From Thalassotalea sp. PS06 (GTDB lineage: Bacteria > Pseudomonadota > Gammaproteobacteria > Enterobacterales > Alteromonadaceae), in the NCBI RefSeq assembly GCF_007197775.1, contig NZ_CP041638.1, positions 1,302,001 to 1,366,000 on the forward strand: a stretch of 64,000 bases of DNA, read 5' to 3'. This document shows positions 46,435 to 56,766 of the stretch, one piece after another; within the stretch, counting starts at the first letter, position 1; each line of letters begins with the position of its first letter. Position numbers and translations under genes: made by a program. The notes under the pieces were generated by a model. The model was not told the DNA's origin. It did no database searches and saw only the letters and a list, made by a program, of their open reading frames with translations.

Positions 46435-46521
46435 AAAATTGTCACAATTGTCCAGTAGCTTAGTATTGTATACCAATTCTTTTGGTCGTTTGAATTGCTA
46501 TATCTTTGAAGTGCTCCGTTC

Positions 46522-46548
46522 GGCGGGTTTGCTTAGCCCGCCTTTTTT
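46522..46548 (+). terminator. Plus-strand intrinsic terminator with no plus-strand gene
   Basis: GGCGGG (46522-46527) pairs with CCCGCC (46537-46542), followed by TTTTTT on the plus strand. On the minus strand, where the flanking genes lie, the U-run is absent. It may end an unannotated plus-strand RNA starting upstream, antisense to the rcsF 5' region. Confidence 0.55.
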
Positions 46549-46582
46549 CTTTTTGCGCCGCTAACCTATCATGTCAGACACA

Positions 46583-48982
46583 TCAACGCACATATTTGTG
46601 CAACATTTTCTCGATATCGGCGAGTAGGAAAGGTTTTGCGAGAAAATCGTTCATACCGGAATCCAGGCATTGTTGGATATGGTGACTCTGGGCATCTGCG
46701 GTCAGGGCAATGATCGGGATATGATCAAATTGACTGTTTCGCCGGATTTCCCGGGTGGCTTCATGACCATCCATAACCGGCATATGCACATCCATGAATA
46801 TCAATTGATAATCGTTGTGCTGCAATGCTTTTAAAACCTGTTCGCCATTTTCGGCAATATCCACTTCCAGACATAGTTTTTCCATCAATCCTTTAGCCAC
46901 AAGTTGGTTCAATTTGAAATCTTCTGCAAGCAGTACCTTAGTGCCCGGGAAACAGGCACTGGCGGATTGCGGTAGCGCTTCGCCGTCGCTGGTGAACAGT
47001 ATTTTTTCAATATCCTTAAATACCATTGGTGCCTGTATCTGCAACAGTTCGTCCTTGAATGAAAATAGCTCACGGATCCCGGGTTGATTGATATTGGTGA
47101 TTAGAATCAGCTGCGTATTTTCACTATCTAACCAGTGTTGATTCTTTTCGATTAACTCTTGAAGGGGTTGATCATTACTGCCACAGGCATCAATGATAAT
47201 CCATAGGTTTTCATCGTCGTCCGGTTGCACTTCGCCCAGGGTTTCTAATGGCGAGTAGCGAAATGCGACGCCATAGTGCTCACAGTTATTACGGAGCAGA
47301 TTAATGTGATGACTAATAGAGGCAAATAAATAAATGGCCAGCTTGTCAGGTACATCCGGAGAATCATGGACGGTGCATCGATTCGGTAAAATTAAACTAA
47401 ATGTACTGCCGGAGTTTTGCCTCGATGTAACCTCTATACGACCGCCCATCATATTGGCAAGGCTCTGGCTTATCGCCAGTCCAAGGCCGGTGCCGCCAAA
47501 CTTTCTTGATGTGGAATTATCCGCCTGACTAAAGGGATCAAAAATGGCCTGCAATTGCTCATCGGATAAGCCAATCCCAGTATCTTGCACATGAAAGGCT
47601 ATTTCGTCTTGTTCATCCATCAGTTCGAGTTTCACCTCAACCCTGCCATGATTAGTAAACTTAATGGCATTAGAGCACAGGTTGAGCAATATCTGCCCAA
47701 TTCTTACTGGGTCACCCTGATAGGATTGATTGAAGCCTGGCGGAATATCAAAATAGAAGCCTAAGCCTTTTTCCTGAGCCTGAATGGCTAGCACATTGCT
47801 CAATCGCTCAAAGATGGTCAGCACGTCAAATTCCAGTTCTTCAATTTGTAATTTGTCACTGTCAATTTTCGAAAAGTCGAGTATGTCATTGAGAATATCC
47901 AGTAGCTGTCGGGACGAAAGCAGTATCTTATCGACATAAGCGCGGTCTTCAGAGGATAGACCCTGTTGCTGCTGTAAAAGCTGGCTAAGGCCAATGATGC
48001 CGTTCATCGGCGTGCGAATTTCGTGGCTCATATTAGCAAGAAATTCACCCCGGCTTTTGTTCGCCGCTTCCGCCTGTTGCTTAGCAGCATTGGCAACCAG
48101 TGCCTGTTGCTCGTACTGCTGCACGGTTTCGGCAATGTTATCCTGCATCTGGTTCATGGCCCGAACCAACCACTTGATATCAGCAACCGAAGACTTGAGT
48201 TTTACTCGTGAGTTAAAATGTCCTTCAGAAATGTTTTTGGCGAGTTCCACCAAGCGGGATATTGGTCGACTGACATGCCTGGAGATAAAGAAGCTACCGA
48301 TTAACAGCACTAAAATTAATGACAATTGGACCGTAGTTTTACCGATTCGAAAGATCTTAGTTTCGGATTCCAGGCTATCGATTTCCAGAAAGTGCCAGGC
48401 GTCGTAATCTGCCTCAAATTTATCGATATGATCCATTATCTTGGATTTGGTCTTCAGGTACTTACTGCCATAAAGAATAGTCAAGGCGCGACGTTGACCA
48501 TTAACAGGGTCATTTTCAAAGATGTTGATCGCCCGCTCTTCCATGTCGACAAGCTGATCGGAAAGCAGTGCGGCCTGGTTCAGTTCCAGTAATATCTCTT
48601 TTGGGGACATTAAGTGTTGTACCAGTTCACGAATCGGGATGCTGTGATGGATGCTTCTCAGTCGCTCTGTATGGTACTTATCCCAGTAAATACTGAAAAA
48701 GTTTTTCGGCCGCTCCCTGCGTCCATGCCAAATATCAATGACTTCATAGAAATAATCTTTGTAAGCGGTATCGCCGGTGGTGATATAGGTTCTTGAGGTA
48801 CGGGTATGTTTGTTGGAGGTGTCGCGCATCAGGCCTGATAACTCGATCACAGCCAAACGATCATCGTGAACAGCGATCAGCTCTTGTATCGCTTTATTGT
48901 AAAAATGAAAGGCAACGATATTGGCGACGATTAAAAACACCAATAACATTAAAAATCGTACTAAAAAACGATTAAGGGTCAT
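46583..48982 (-). CDS. Hybrid sensor histidine kinase
   Basis: 799 residues. Transmembrane helix 1 (about 7-28), a periplasmic sensor of about 185 residues rich in helices, transmembrane helix 2 ([19 protein letters not shown]) and HAMP ([18 protein letters not shown]). A coiled segment ([20 protein letters not shown]) leads to HisKA with His320 in [15 protein letters not shown]. The HATPase domain has N box [12 protein letters not shown] and G boxes [10 protein letters not shown] and [10 protein letters not shown] degenerate receiver-like domain (560-660) precedes a true receiver with phospho-acceptor Asp731 in [20 protein letters not shown]. No Hpt domain is present, so an external phosphotransfer protein must take over. 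Signal unknown. Confidence 0.9.
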   Translation of the reverse strand: MTLNRFLVRFLMLLVFLIVANIVAFHFYNKAIQELIAVHDDRLAVIELSGLMRDTSNKHTRTSRTYITTGDTAYKDYFYEVIDIWHGRRERPKNFFSIYWDKYHTERLRSIHHSIPIRELVQHLMSPKEILLELNQAALLSDQLVDMEERAINIFENDPVNGQRRALTILYGSKYLKTKSKIMDHIDKFEADYDAWHFLEIDSLESETKIFRIGKTTVQLSLILVLLIGSFFISRHVSRPISRLVELAKNISEGHFNSRVKLKSSVADIKWLVRAMNQMQDNIAETVQQYEQQALVANAAKQQAEAANKSRGEFLANMSHEIRTPMNGIIGLSQLLQQQQGLSSEDRAYVDKILLSSRQLLDILNDILDFSKIDSDKLQIEELEFDVLTIFERLSNVLAIQAQEKGLGFYFDIPPGFNQSYQGDPVRIGQILLNLCSNAIKFTNHGRVEVKLELMDEQDEIAFHVQDTGIGLSDEQLQAIFDPFSQADNSTSRKFGGTGLGLAISQSLANMMGGRIEVTSRQNSGSTFSLILPNRCTVHDSPDVPDKLAIYLFASISHHINLLRNNCEHYGVAFRYSPLETLGEVQPDDDENLWIIIDACGSNDQPLQELIEKNQHWLDSENTQLILITNINQPGIRELFSFKDELLQIQAPMVFKDIEKILFTSDGEALPQSASACFPGTKVLLAEDFKLNQLVAKGLMEKLCLEVDIAENGEQVLKALQHNDYQLIFMDVHMPVMDGHEATREIRRNSQFDHIPIIALTADAQSHHIQQCLDSGMNDFLAKPFLLADIEKMLHKYVR

Positions 48983-49122
48983 TGGATGGCGCCATTGGCA
49001 AACGTTTAAACATAGCTTAAGTTTATCAGGGGAAAACCAGATGGTAGGAAAAATTGCGTTAATGCTCGATTAAGCTGTTGATTTAAATGGTAAGCAGGCC
49101 ATACGCCAAGTTATAACGTCGT

Positions 49123-49155
49123 ACAAAAAACAAAGCCTGCGTTACGCAGGCTTTG
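49123..49155 (-). terminator. Intrinsic terminator of the DUF885 gene
   Basis: CAAAGCCTGCG (49131-49141) pairs with CGCAGGCTTTG (49145-49155), loop TTA. A run of T follows on the minus strand. It lies 24 bp after the stop. Confidence 0.9.
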
Positions 49156-49178
49156 TATATTCATTTGAGGCTGATCGA

Positions 49179-51023
49179 CTACGCGTCTTTTTTCTCTGCG
49201 ATGTATCTGTCTACCATGTCTTCAACGACGAATAGCGGTAGCGGACCATTTTTCAGGTAAACATCGTGGAATTCACGGATATCAAACTTGTCGCCAAGCT
49301 CGTCTTGAGCTTTGTTACGAAGCTCAAGAATTTTGATCATACCAATCTTATAAGCGGTTGCTTGAGATGGCATTACCGCATGACGTTCAACCATCTTAAC
49401 GGCATCAGATTTAGCGTTTGGTGTGTTGTTTACGTAGTACTCGATACCTTCTTCACGGGTCCATTTCTTAACGTGCATACCCGTATCTACAACCAAACGA
49501 CACGCGCGCCATAATTCCATTGCCAGACGACCAAAGTCTGAGTATGGGTCTTCATATAAACCGATTTCTTTCGGTAGAAACTCGGTGTATAAGCCCCAGC
49601 CTTCAGAGTAGGCAGTAAAACCTGAGAACTTACGGAACTTAGGCAGACCTTCCAATTCCTGAGAAATGGCTAGTTGCATGTGGTGACCAGGGATACCTTC
49701 GTGATAGGCAAGCGCTTCCATCTGATAGATAGGCATAGCTTTCATGTCATAGAGGTTGGCATAGTACATACCAGGACGTGAACCGTCTGGAGCCGGGCTT
49801 GAATAGAAAGCTTTACCTGCAGATTTTTCACGGAACGCTTCTACACGCTTAACAACTAAGTCCGCTTTTGGCTTAACAATGAATAGCTCATCAAGACGAG
49901 ATTTCATGTTGTCGATATAAGCCGTTGCTTCGTCAAGGTAGCGTTGTTTACCTTCTTCAGTATCCGGGTAGTAGAACTGGTCATCTTCACGCATAAACTG
50001 CATGAATGCCTGTAGGTCACCCTCAAAACCAACCTTGTCTTTGATGACACGCATTTCACCGTGAATACGGGCAACTTCGTCAAGACCAATCTGGTGAATT
50101 TCTTCGGCAGTCAGGTTAGTGGTGGTGGTGTTCTTCAACGCGTTGTTGTAGAACTCGAGACCATTCGGGAATTTCCAGGCACCGGCATCAGGAGATGATT
50201 TGGTTTCAAGATTAATCAGATAATCGATAAGGTCCTGATAGGCAGGCTGGACGCTGGTTAAAAGTGCTTTTGACGCATCGTCAATTAGCGTTGCTTTTTC
50301 TTCGTCAGAAATCTCAAGCGCATTTACTTTCTTACGAAAATCCGCCAATAACGTTGAATCTTCACCTTTTGAGAATGGCGCGCCAACTAAGATGTTCTGA
50401 GAATCACGAATCACGTGTGGGAATACAAACGACGGGGCAATGATGCCTTTGTCTTCACGGATCTTAAGACCAGCAACTAGCTGCTCAATAACCGTGTCTA
50501 CACCGTTTAAGCGGCTAACATATGCTTGCGCATCTTCAAGGCTTTTAACACCGTGTTGGTTAATCATAAACGATGGAATGTTAGAGTGCATACCAAACAT
50601 CTGGTTAACCGGGTAGTTGTGATAACGCCACTTGTGGTCGTCAATGCTCTTTTGCATTTGCTGTTCAGCTAGCTTGTAGCTGATTTTGGTTTGCTCGTCT
50701 AAGGCTTCATAATCGAAGGCACGTAACGCCGCAAGGTTTTGCTTGGTTAATTCAAGTTCTTCAGCAGCAGCCTGCTCAGAATTATCATCCCATTTGCCAT
50801 AATCTTTTTTGATACCTAGGTAAGTCTGGAATTGTGGACTGCGCATTACCGCATCCATAAATACCGTCTCAAAAAATGCATTTAGCTTTTCTGATTCTGT
50901 CTGTACCGCCGCTTGTGCTGTTGCTTCTTCAGCTTTTGCAGAAGTGGTTTGATTATTTGCTGTTAAGTTACAGCCAGCAAGTAAGCTTGCTGAAACTGTA
51001 AGAGCAATGAGTGATTTTTTCAT
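49179..51023 (-). CDS. DUF885-family putative zinc peptidase, lipoprotein
   Basis: 614 residues from ATG at 51023, which opens the lipoprotein signal MKKSLIALTVSASLLAGC; the longer frame from 51089 has no signal-like start. The family signature is YHEGIPGHHMQLAISQELEG, a HExxxH-like metal site, with EGWGLYTEFLPKEIGLYEDPYSDFGRLAMELWRACRLVVDTGMH after it. DUF885 proteins are thought to be secreted metallo-carboxypeptidases or dipeptidases; activity is not established for most. Upstream by 92 bp lies an M28 peptidase gene on the same strand, so the two may be a peptide-scavenging pair. Confidence 0.83.
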   Translation of the reverse strand: MKKSLIALTVSASLLAGCNLTANNQTTSAKAEEATAQAAVQTESEKLNAFFETVFMDAVMRSPQFQTYLGIKKDYGKWDDNSEQAAAEELELTKQNLAALRAFDYEALDEQTKISYKLAEQQMQKSIDDHKWRYHNYPVNQMFGMHSNIPSFMINQHGVKSLEDAQAYVSRLNGVDTVIEQLVAGLKIREDKGIIAPSFVFPHVIRDSQNILVGAPFSKGEDSTLLADFRKKVNALEISDEEKATLIDDASKALLTSVQPAYQDLIDYLINLETKSSPDAGAWKFPNGLEFYNNALKNTTTTNLTAEEIHQIGLDEVARIHGEMRVIKDKVGFEGDLQAFMQFMREDDQFYYPDTEEGKQRYLDEATAYIDNMKSRLDELFIVKPKADLVVKRVEAFREKSAGKAFYSSPAPDGSRPGMYYANLYDMKAMPIYQMEALAYHEGIPGHHMQLAISQELEGLPKFRKFSGFTAYSEGWGLYTEFLPKEIGLYEDPYSDFGRLAMELWRACRLVVDTGMHVKKWTREEGIEYYVNNTPNAKSDAVKMVERHAVMPSQATAYKIGMIKILELRNKAQDELGDKFDIREFHDVYLKNGPLPLFVVEDMVDRYIAEKKDA

Positions 51024-51115
51024 GTTTGCTACAACTCTTTGTCTTGGGGCGATACACATAATGAAGCGAAACCGCTTGGCTGTGATCACCTGGGTTAATT
51101 TTAATGCTTTACGGG

Positions 51116-52456
51116 TTAGAAAAAGTTGCCCTTGGTACGAGCCGGCATCGGCTGGATGCGCTCAGGCGTCTGCTTACCATTAATAATCGGCTCACTGACA
51201 TGGGCTAAGACCTTAATAATTTCGGTCATTTGTTCAAGGTCCAGTGTCGATACTTCATCACTAACCTGGTGGTAATCCTGATCTTTAGAGATCTGGGTGC
51301 TGGAAATACTGTGTGCAGGTACACCTAAGCGTGCCAGGGATGCATTGTCCGAGCGATAAAATAGTTGAAAATCCGGATACGGATCTGCCTCAATGCGATA
51401 ATTTTCATCTTTCAGGTATTGCGGCAGGTTTTCATTTATCAAGGTGCCAAGGTTAGAACGGTCCATGCCGGTCATCCACATCTTACCCGGGCCAAAGGCA
51501 GATGCTTTACCAATCATTTCAATGTTAAACATGGAAATCATTTGCGCTGCATCTATGGTAGTACCGAAATACTCAGAGCCCAACAAGCCCATTTCCTCGG
51601 CAGTAAAGGTGATAAACAAAATGCTACGTTGGTTATTACTTTTAACGCTGTAATGACGAGCCAGGTTCAATACCGCTGAAACGCCAGATGCATCATCGTT
51701 AGCACCGTTATAAATGATATCGGCACCGTCTTCATTCGACAGGCCATGAGTACCTATGTGGTCATGATGTGCAGAAAATACCACGTATTCATCGGCAAGG
51801 GATTTACCTTTAAGTACCGCAGCAACATTCTTCAGGGCGACTTTACGTTGTTCGAAACCGCCTTTGATAGAGGCTGAATCTACGGATTGCGCATCGTTTA
51901 ATGCGAAGACCAGTGCCTTACCATTTTGCTTCGTTAGCGATTTGCTGCCGCCTTTTAAGTAATTGGCAAAGCCACTGAAGATTTGTTGATGAGCTTTATC
52001 TACCAACACCAGATGGCTTTCACTTTGGCCATTCAGTTCGCTAATTCTCGCGCGAAAGTCATCATCTGCTTTGATGCGGGTAATGTTGACATCATCAAGT
52101 TGCCAATCGATGGCAGATGCACTGCCTACCGCGAATAGCTTTTCTGCAGCCACCGGCTTTTCGTTGATGTAAACGGTGAAAGGTTTCGGCTGATATTGAT
52201 ATAAGGTGAAGGTTTGAAAATAACTATCGCCAAAAAACGGCTGCAGGCCTGCTGCTTTTAACTCATCGGCAATGTACTTTTCGGCAATTTTAATTCCTGT
52301 TCCATCGGCTGAACGACCAAGGGTTTGATCACCAGCAACGGCCAATACATCAGCAGTTACGCTTTCGAGGCTGATAGCTTCTGCTGCGGCCTTGGGCAGA
52401 CATTGAGCGAGGATAAGGGCGATTGCGCCGACAGTTGAGTGTAAGGAATTCTTCAT
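51116..52456 (-). CDS. Secreted M28-family metallo-aminopeptidase
   Basis: 446 residues. A signal peptide (STVGAIALILAQCLPKAAA) is followed by a protease-associated-like region and the M28 catalytic domain. The two-zinc ligands are in VFSAHHDHIGTHG (His-Asp), IYNGANDDASGVSAVLNLA (Asp), ITFTAEEMGLLGSEYF (Glu-Glu) and the late His in SISSTQISKDQDYHQVSDE. It should release N-terminal residues from peptides in the periplasm or outside the cell. It precedes the DUF885 gene. Confidence 0.9.
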   Translation of the reverse strand: MKNSLHSTVGAIALILAQCLPKAAAEAISLESVTADVLAVAGDQTLGRSADGTGIKIAEKYIADELKAAGLQPFFGDSYFQTFTLYQYQPKPFTVYINEKPVAAEKLFAVGSASAIDWQLDDVNITRIKADDDFRARISELNGQSESHLVLVDKAHQQIFSGFANYLKGGSKSLTKQNGKALVFALNDAQSVDSASIKGGFEQRKVALKNVAAVLKGKSLADEYVVFSAHHDHIGTHGLSNEDGADIIYNGANDDASGVSAVLNLARHYSVKSNNQRSILFITFTAEEMGLLGSEYFGTTIDAAQMISMFNIEMIGKASAFGPGKMWMTGMDRSNLGTLINENLPQYLKDENYRIEADPYPDFQLFYRSDNASLARLGVPAHSISSTQISKDQDYHQVSDEVSTLDLEQMTEIIKVLAHVSEPIINGKQTPERIQPMPARTKGNFF

Positions 52457-52546
52457 CTTGACTTAGTTATCTTTATAATGAGTTATCTTTTTCGTAAGGC
52501 CAGAAACATATCGAATTTAACCAGTTTGAACAATAGCTGGCATGGT

Positions 52547-53089
52547 TTATGTATCATCTTGTAACAAATTAATGTCAATGGATAACGCTGTGCTTTCATT
52601 ACCAACCCAGATTTGTGAGCCATCGATGGTAAATTGCAACTCCATACTGCGTTGGATCAAATCGCCTAATGCATTACATTGTTCTTCATTAATCTGGTAA
52701 ACCGACAGGTTTGAAAACTGAGAGGCTTTATGTTGAATTTTCTGCCACCAGATATCACTGGCGCTACCGTAGGCATAAATGACAACCTTCTGAGCGCGGT
52801 TACTGGCTTTTTTCAATCGCTTTTCGTCCAGTTGCCCAAGCTCTACCCAAAGCTCAATCTCTTCACTGTAGTTCTTGACCCAGATATCCGGCTCATCGTC
52901 GGTTGAGATGCCTTTACACAACTCCAATTGCTCGTGGTATTGATGGGCAAATGCCAGAAGTCTGAGCATCATCCGGCGCTCAGTTTCTGAAGGGTGCCTG
53001 GCTACGGTTAACTGCACATGCGGGTAGATCTCCCGATTCAGGTCGGTTATCTGCATCGATGCTTTATAAATGGTAGATTTTTGTGCCAC
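52547..53089 (-). CDS. yaeQ: YaeQ family protein
   Basis: 180 residues from GTG at 53089, chosen because AAGGA is 7 bp upstream and because the length then matches E. coli YaeQ (181); longer frames add residues without family support. It has the PD-(D/E)XK nuclease-like fold typical of YaeQ, with conserved VARHPSETERRMMLRLLAFAHQY, DDEPDIWVKNYSEEIELWVELGQLDEKRLKKAS and IWWQKIQ. The biochemical role is unknown. It is the last gene of the rsx-nth-gloA run. Confidence 0.88.
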   Translation of the reverse strand: MAQKSTIYKASMQITDLNREIYPHVQLTVARHPSETERRMMLRLLAFAHQYHEQLELCKGISTDDEPDIWVKNYSEEIELWVELGQLDEKRLKKASNRAQKVVIYAYGSASDIWWQKIQHKASQFSNLSVYQINEEQCNALGDLIQRSMELQFTIDGSQIWVGNESTALSIDINLLQDDT

Positions 53090-53231
53090 GTTGATTCCTT
53101 GGCTATCGTTTCGTTGCGATGGGCAGAGATGATAACCTGTTAGTGAAGAAATACGAAGGGGCGAGAGTTTTGGATGATAAATTTTACACTCCAGGTAAGG
53201 GCAGGAGTGCAAACAATATGGGACAGAAGAG

Positions 53232-53621
53232 CTAGTCTTCCTTGGCTTGAATCAATTCAATCGCATAGCCATCGGGATCTTTAACAAAGGCGATTTCGGT
53301 AGTGCCGCCTTTAACCGGTCCTGGTTCACGGGAAATAACGCCACCCAACGACTTAATTTTTTCACAGGCGGTGTAAACGTCATCTACTTCAATGGCAATG
53401 TGGCCGAACGCGCCACCCAGATCGTAATTTGTTACGCCCCAGTTATAGGTCAGCTCTAGTACTGTTGAATTAGCCATGTCGTCATAGCCCATAAATGCCA
53501 GCGTGTATTGATATTGCTCGTTATCGGAACGGCGCAACAGACGCATACCTAACACGTCCTGATAAAAGCTAATTGAACGGTCAAGATCGCCTACACGGAG
53601 CATGGTATGTAGAATTCTCAT
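53232..53621 (-). CDS. gloA: Lactoylglutathione lyase (glyoxalase I)
   Basis: 129 residues. It isomerises the methylglyoxal-glutathione hemithioacetal to S-lactoylglutathione. The Ni2+/Zn2+ ligands are visible: His5 in RILHTMLRV, the Glu in [12 protein letters not shown], the His in [13 protein letters not shown], and the Glu in [11 protein letters not shown]. Short bacterial Ni-type length (no insertions). The gene is 9 bp downstream of nth. Confidence 0.94.
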   Translation of the reverse strand: MRILHTMLRVGDLDRSISFYQDVLGMRLLRRSDNEQYQYTLAFMGYDDMANSTVLELTYNWGVTNYDLGGAFGHIAIEVDDVYTACEKIKSLGGVISREPGPVKGGTTEIAFVKDPDGYAIELIQAKED

Positions 53622-53630
53622 GTCGATTCC

Positions 53631-54266
53631 TTAATCTGATGTCTTTTCTTTAAATTCACAAAGATCTTCAATGATGCAAGATGCACATTTGGGCTTTCTG
53701 GCCACACAGGTATATCGACCGTGCAAGATCAGCCAATGATGAACATCAACCTTGAATTCTTTTGGGACAACTTTTAATAGTTTTTGTTCCACTAAATCGA
53801 CATTTTTGCCCATCGCAAACTTGGTACGATTGGAAACGCGGAAGATGTGGGTATCTACCGCAATGGTGGGCCAGCCAAACGCGGTGTTTAACACCACATT
53901 TGCGGTTTTTCGTCCAACGCCTGGTAATGCTTCCAGCGCTTCCCTGTTTTCCGGTACTTCACCGCCATGTAAATCCACCAACATCTGACAAGTTTTGATG
54001 GTATTTTCGGCTTTTGAATTAAACAGGCCAATGGTCTTGATGTAGCTTTTCAGCTTTTCCAGGCCAAGGTCTAATATCGCCTGCGGCGTATTCGCTACCG
54101 GGAATAGTTTGTCTGTCGCTTTATTAACGCCAACGTCTGTTGCCTGCGCTGATAACAGTACAGCAATCAGCAGTTCAAACGGACTGGAGAAATTTAGTTC
54201 TGTGGTTGGATGCGGATTGTTATCACGTAACCGGGTAAGGATTTCTAAGCGCTTTTCTTTATTCAT
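53631..54266 (-). CDS. nth: Endonuclease III
   Basis: 211 residues, a DNA glycosylase/AP-lyase for oxidised pyrimidines. Helix-hairpin-helix with the catalytic Lys in LPGVGRKTANVVLN, the catalytic Asp in VDTHIFRVSNR, and the 4Fe-4S cluster pattern C-x6-C-x2-C-x5-C in CVARKPKCASCIIEDLC near the C-terminus. It follows rsxE by 11 bp, the same gene order as in E. coli. Confidence 0.96.
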   Translation of the reverse strand: MNKEKRLEILTRLRDNNPHPTTELNFSSPFELLIAVLLSAQATDVGVNKATDKLFPVANTPQAILDLGLEKLKSYIKTIGLFNSKAENTIKTCQMLVDLHGGEVPENREALEALPGVGRKTANVVLNTAFGWPTIAVDTHIFRVSNRTKFAMGKNVDLVEQKLLKVVPKEFKVDVHHWLILHGRYTCVARKPKCASCIIEDLCEFKEKTSD

Positions 54267-54277
54267 TATTGTTCTTT

Positions 54278-55078
54278 TTAGCCTTCGAAGTTCACTCGTA
54301 CACGGGCGATTTCTTTCGGTTTATTTTGTTTCGCCAGTTTTTCTGCCTGGCGATTATCAATAGCATTTTTTGCGGCAATTAAGAAGCCCATGGCAATAAA
54401 TGCACCTGGTGGCAGAATCGCCAACAGGAACTGAGCGTCAAAATCAAACACCTGGATTTTTAATACCTTAGCCCAGTCACCCAGCAATAAATGGGCGCCA
54501 TCAAATAGCGTACCCTGACCGAGAATTTCCCGCAGTGTACCTAAGGCCAATAATACTAAGGCAAAGCCGATACCCATCATTAGACCGTCAAAACTTGCCT
54601 GTTTAATTGGATTTTTCGAGGCATAGGCTTCGGCGCGGCCGATGATCGCACAGTTAGTCACAATCAAAGGTAAGAAGATACCAAGCGACTGATAAATGCC
54701 GTAGGCATAGGCGTTCATTAGTAACTGCACGCAGGTTACGAAAGCGGCAATGATCAAAACAAAAATTGGAATACGAACTTCTTTTGGCACCCATTGGCGG
54801 ATTGCCGAAACGGTGGCATTAGAACAAATCAATACCAGCAAGGTAGCAAGACCAAGGCCCAGGGCGTTGGTGAAGGTGGTCGTTACTGCAAGCAGCGGAC
54901 AAAGGCCGAGAAGTTGCACCAACCCGGGGTTATTTTTCCATAAACCCTGCCAAACCAGCTCGCGATACTCGCCCGGTTTTCTTGGTTCACTGGTGTCTGG
55001 CTTGTCGACGCTGTTATCGCCAGGTTCGTCACCTGGGTTAACGTTTGGCGTATCAATTGATGGTTCAGCCATTTTCAC
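54278..55078 (-). CDS. rsxE: Electron transport complex subunit RsxE/RnfE
   Basis: 266 residues, an inner-membrane subunit with six helices. Core segments are [71 protein letters not shown] and [31 protein letters not shown]. It pairs with RsxA around the membrane FeS site. Both ends carry hydrophilic extensions (the N-terminus is Pro/Asp/Glu-rich). Overlaps rsxG by 14 bp. Confidence 0.94.
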   Translation of the reverse strand: MKMAEPSIDTPNVNPGDEPGDNSVDKPDTSEPRKPGEYRELVWQGLWKNNPGLVQLLGLCPLLAVTTTFTNALGLGLATLLVLICSNATVSAIRQWVPKEVRIPIFVLIIAAFVTCVQLLMNAYAYGIYQSLGIFLPLIVTNCAIIGRAEAYASKNPIKQASFDGLMMGIGFALVLLALGTLREILGQGTLFDGAHLLLGDWAKVLKIQVFDFDAQFLLAILPPGAFIAMGFLIAAKNAIDNRQAEKLAKQNKPKEIARVRVNFEG

Positions 55079-55703
55079 CTCGGCAGGACGTCGTGTTATC
55101 TAATATCTCGGTTTGATTCTTTTCAAAAAATAGCATGGTATTTTTAACGGCATTGACCACAGCGCGAGGGGTAATGGTTGCGCCGGTAAACTGGTCAAAC
55201 ATACCACCATCTTTTTTAACCGCCCAGCGACTGTCTTTGTCACTGGTCATTTTTTTATTCTCAAAGCGATAAATCCAATCGGATTTACGGGGTTCAATCT
55301 TGTCACCTAAGCCCGGAGTCTCCTGATGTTCAAGCACCCGAACACCACTTAAACTGCCATCTTTGTTAATAGCGACCAACAATTCAATATTGCCGTTGTA
55401 ACCATCCGGGGCGACACTGGTGATAGCTACGGCCACAGTCAGGTTATCCTGACGCGCAGTGTAGACGGTCTGCGGCTGAGTGCTGCCCAGTAACTCTTTG
55501 TCTTCGACATGCTGACAGGCCATGTAGATATCATTATTAAAGCGAGATGGGTTAATAACCTGATACAAGGTATTTAACAGTTGCTGCTCCGCCTGACGTG
55601 CTCGGGTTTCTGCGGTAAGCAAATCCACAAGGGCCACCATCAGGGTACAAACTAAAGCAAATACCGCTAATATCTTCGCGTTTGATTGAATAGCTTGTTT
55701 CAC
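55065..55703 (-). CDS. rsxG: Electron transport complex subunit RsxG/RnfG (covalent FMN)
   Basis: 212 residues. One N-terminal membrane helix ([19 protein letters not shown]) and a periplasmic FMN-binding domain. The flavinylation motif is in [17 protein letters not shown], with FMN attached to Thr by a phosphoester bond in homologues. [17 protein letters not shown] is also conserved. Overlaps rsxD by 4 bp. Confidence 0.93.
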   Translation of the reverse strand: MKQAIQSNAKILAVFALVCTLMVALVDLLTAETRARQAEQQLLNTLYQVINPSRFNNDIYMACQHVEDKELLGSTQPQTVYTARQDNLTVAVAITSVAPDGYNGNIELLVAINKDGSLSGVRVLEHQETPGLGDKIEPRKSDWIYRFENKKMTSDKDSRWAVKKDGGMFDQFTGATITPRAVVNAVKNTMLFFEKNQTEILDNTTSCRGENG

Positions 55704-56764
55704 GACTCACCTCCGCGATTGTGACCATAGGTACGAGGGCGGGTGTATTGATCGATCAAAGGTACGCACATATTCGCTAACAGCACAGCGAATGCGATGG
55801 CATCCGGATAGCCGCCAAAGCTACGAATAACACAAACCAGCAGGGCAATCAGCAGGGCAAAAATAATACGACCTTTTTGCGTTGTCGAACCACTTACCGG
55901 GTCGGTTATGATAAAGAAAGCGCCGAGCATAGTACCACCGCTCAACCAGTGAAACATGGTTGAAGCTGAGCTGTCTGGGCTGGCAACATAGCCAATAAAG
56001 GTAAACAGTAACATGCCACCAAGGAAGCTCGCTGGCAGGCGCCAATCAAGGGCCTTTTTGTAAATCAGGTAAAGACCACCGACTAGAAATCCTAAGTTAA
56101 TCCATTCCCAACCATGGCTGAAAAACTGACCGAATACCGGGTTTACCATACTTTCCTGAACCGTCAGGCCACGACCGATATCGGTTTTCAGGGTATCTAG
56201 TGGCGTTGCCATGGTGACACCGTCGATGTTCATCCGGATCTGTTCAACCGAGAAGCCATCCCAGGTAAAACCGGTAAATATCAACCACAGGGTATTAAAG
56301 AAGCTTACTGGTTCAGCGATTAAATCCGTTGCTGGTGCCCAGGAAGTCATTTGTACCGGGAATGAAACCAGTAATAACACATAGGCTGCCATTGCCGGGT
56401 TAAAGATATTAAATCCCAGGCCGCCATAGAGCTGTTTCACTACGCCTATGGCAAATACACTGCCAATGGCGGTTATCCACCAAGGCGCAAAAGAGGGGAT
56501 GGAGATACCAATCAGTACGCCGGTTAATACCGCCGAATAATCGGAAATTTGTGCCTTTATGTTTTTATCGCGAATCGCCAAAAAGGTGATTTCAGCCAAA
56601 ACGCAAAAGGTGACTGCCAAAGCAATCTGAATTAAATTGCCCCAACCAAAGAAATACCATTGCGCAAGGATGCCAGGCAGCGTTGCGAGAATGACCAAGC
56701 GCATCAGCTTTGGTGTTTCCGCCTGGATGTGGTTATGTGGGGAGCTTGCTATCCAAAATGCCAT
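55700..56764 (-). CDS. rsxD: Electron transport complex subunit RsxD/RnfD
   Basis: 354 residues, about nine membrane helices. The FMN-attachment region is GVTMATPLDTLKTDIGRG, and GLGFNIFNPAMAAYVLLLVSFP and MLGAFFIITDPVSGSTTQKGRI are family signatures. It is part of the Na+/H+-linked electron transfer core. 2 bp downstream of rsxC. Confidence 0.94.
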   Translation of the reverse strand: MAFWIASSPHNHIQAETPKLMRLVILATLPGILAQWYFFGWGNLIQIALAVTFCVLAEITFLAIRDKNIKAQISDYSAVLTGVLIGISIPSFAPWWITAIGSVFAIGVVKQLYGGLGFNIFNPAMAAYVLLLVSFPVQMTSWAPATDLIAEPVSFFNTLWLIFTGFTWDGFSVEQIRMNIDGVTMATPLDTLKTDIGRGLTVQESMVNPVFGQFFSHGWEWINLGFLVGGLYLIYKKALDWRLPASFLGGMLLFTFIGYVASPDSSASTMFHWLSGGTMLGAFFIITDPVSGSTTQKGRIIFALLIALLVCVIRSFGGYPDAIAFAVLLANMCVPLIDQYTRPRTYGHNRGGES

Positions 56765-56766
56765 GT

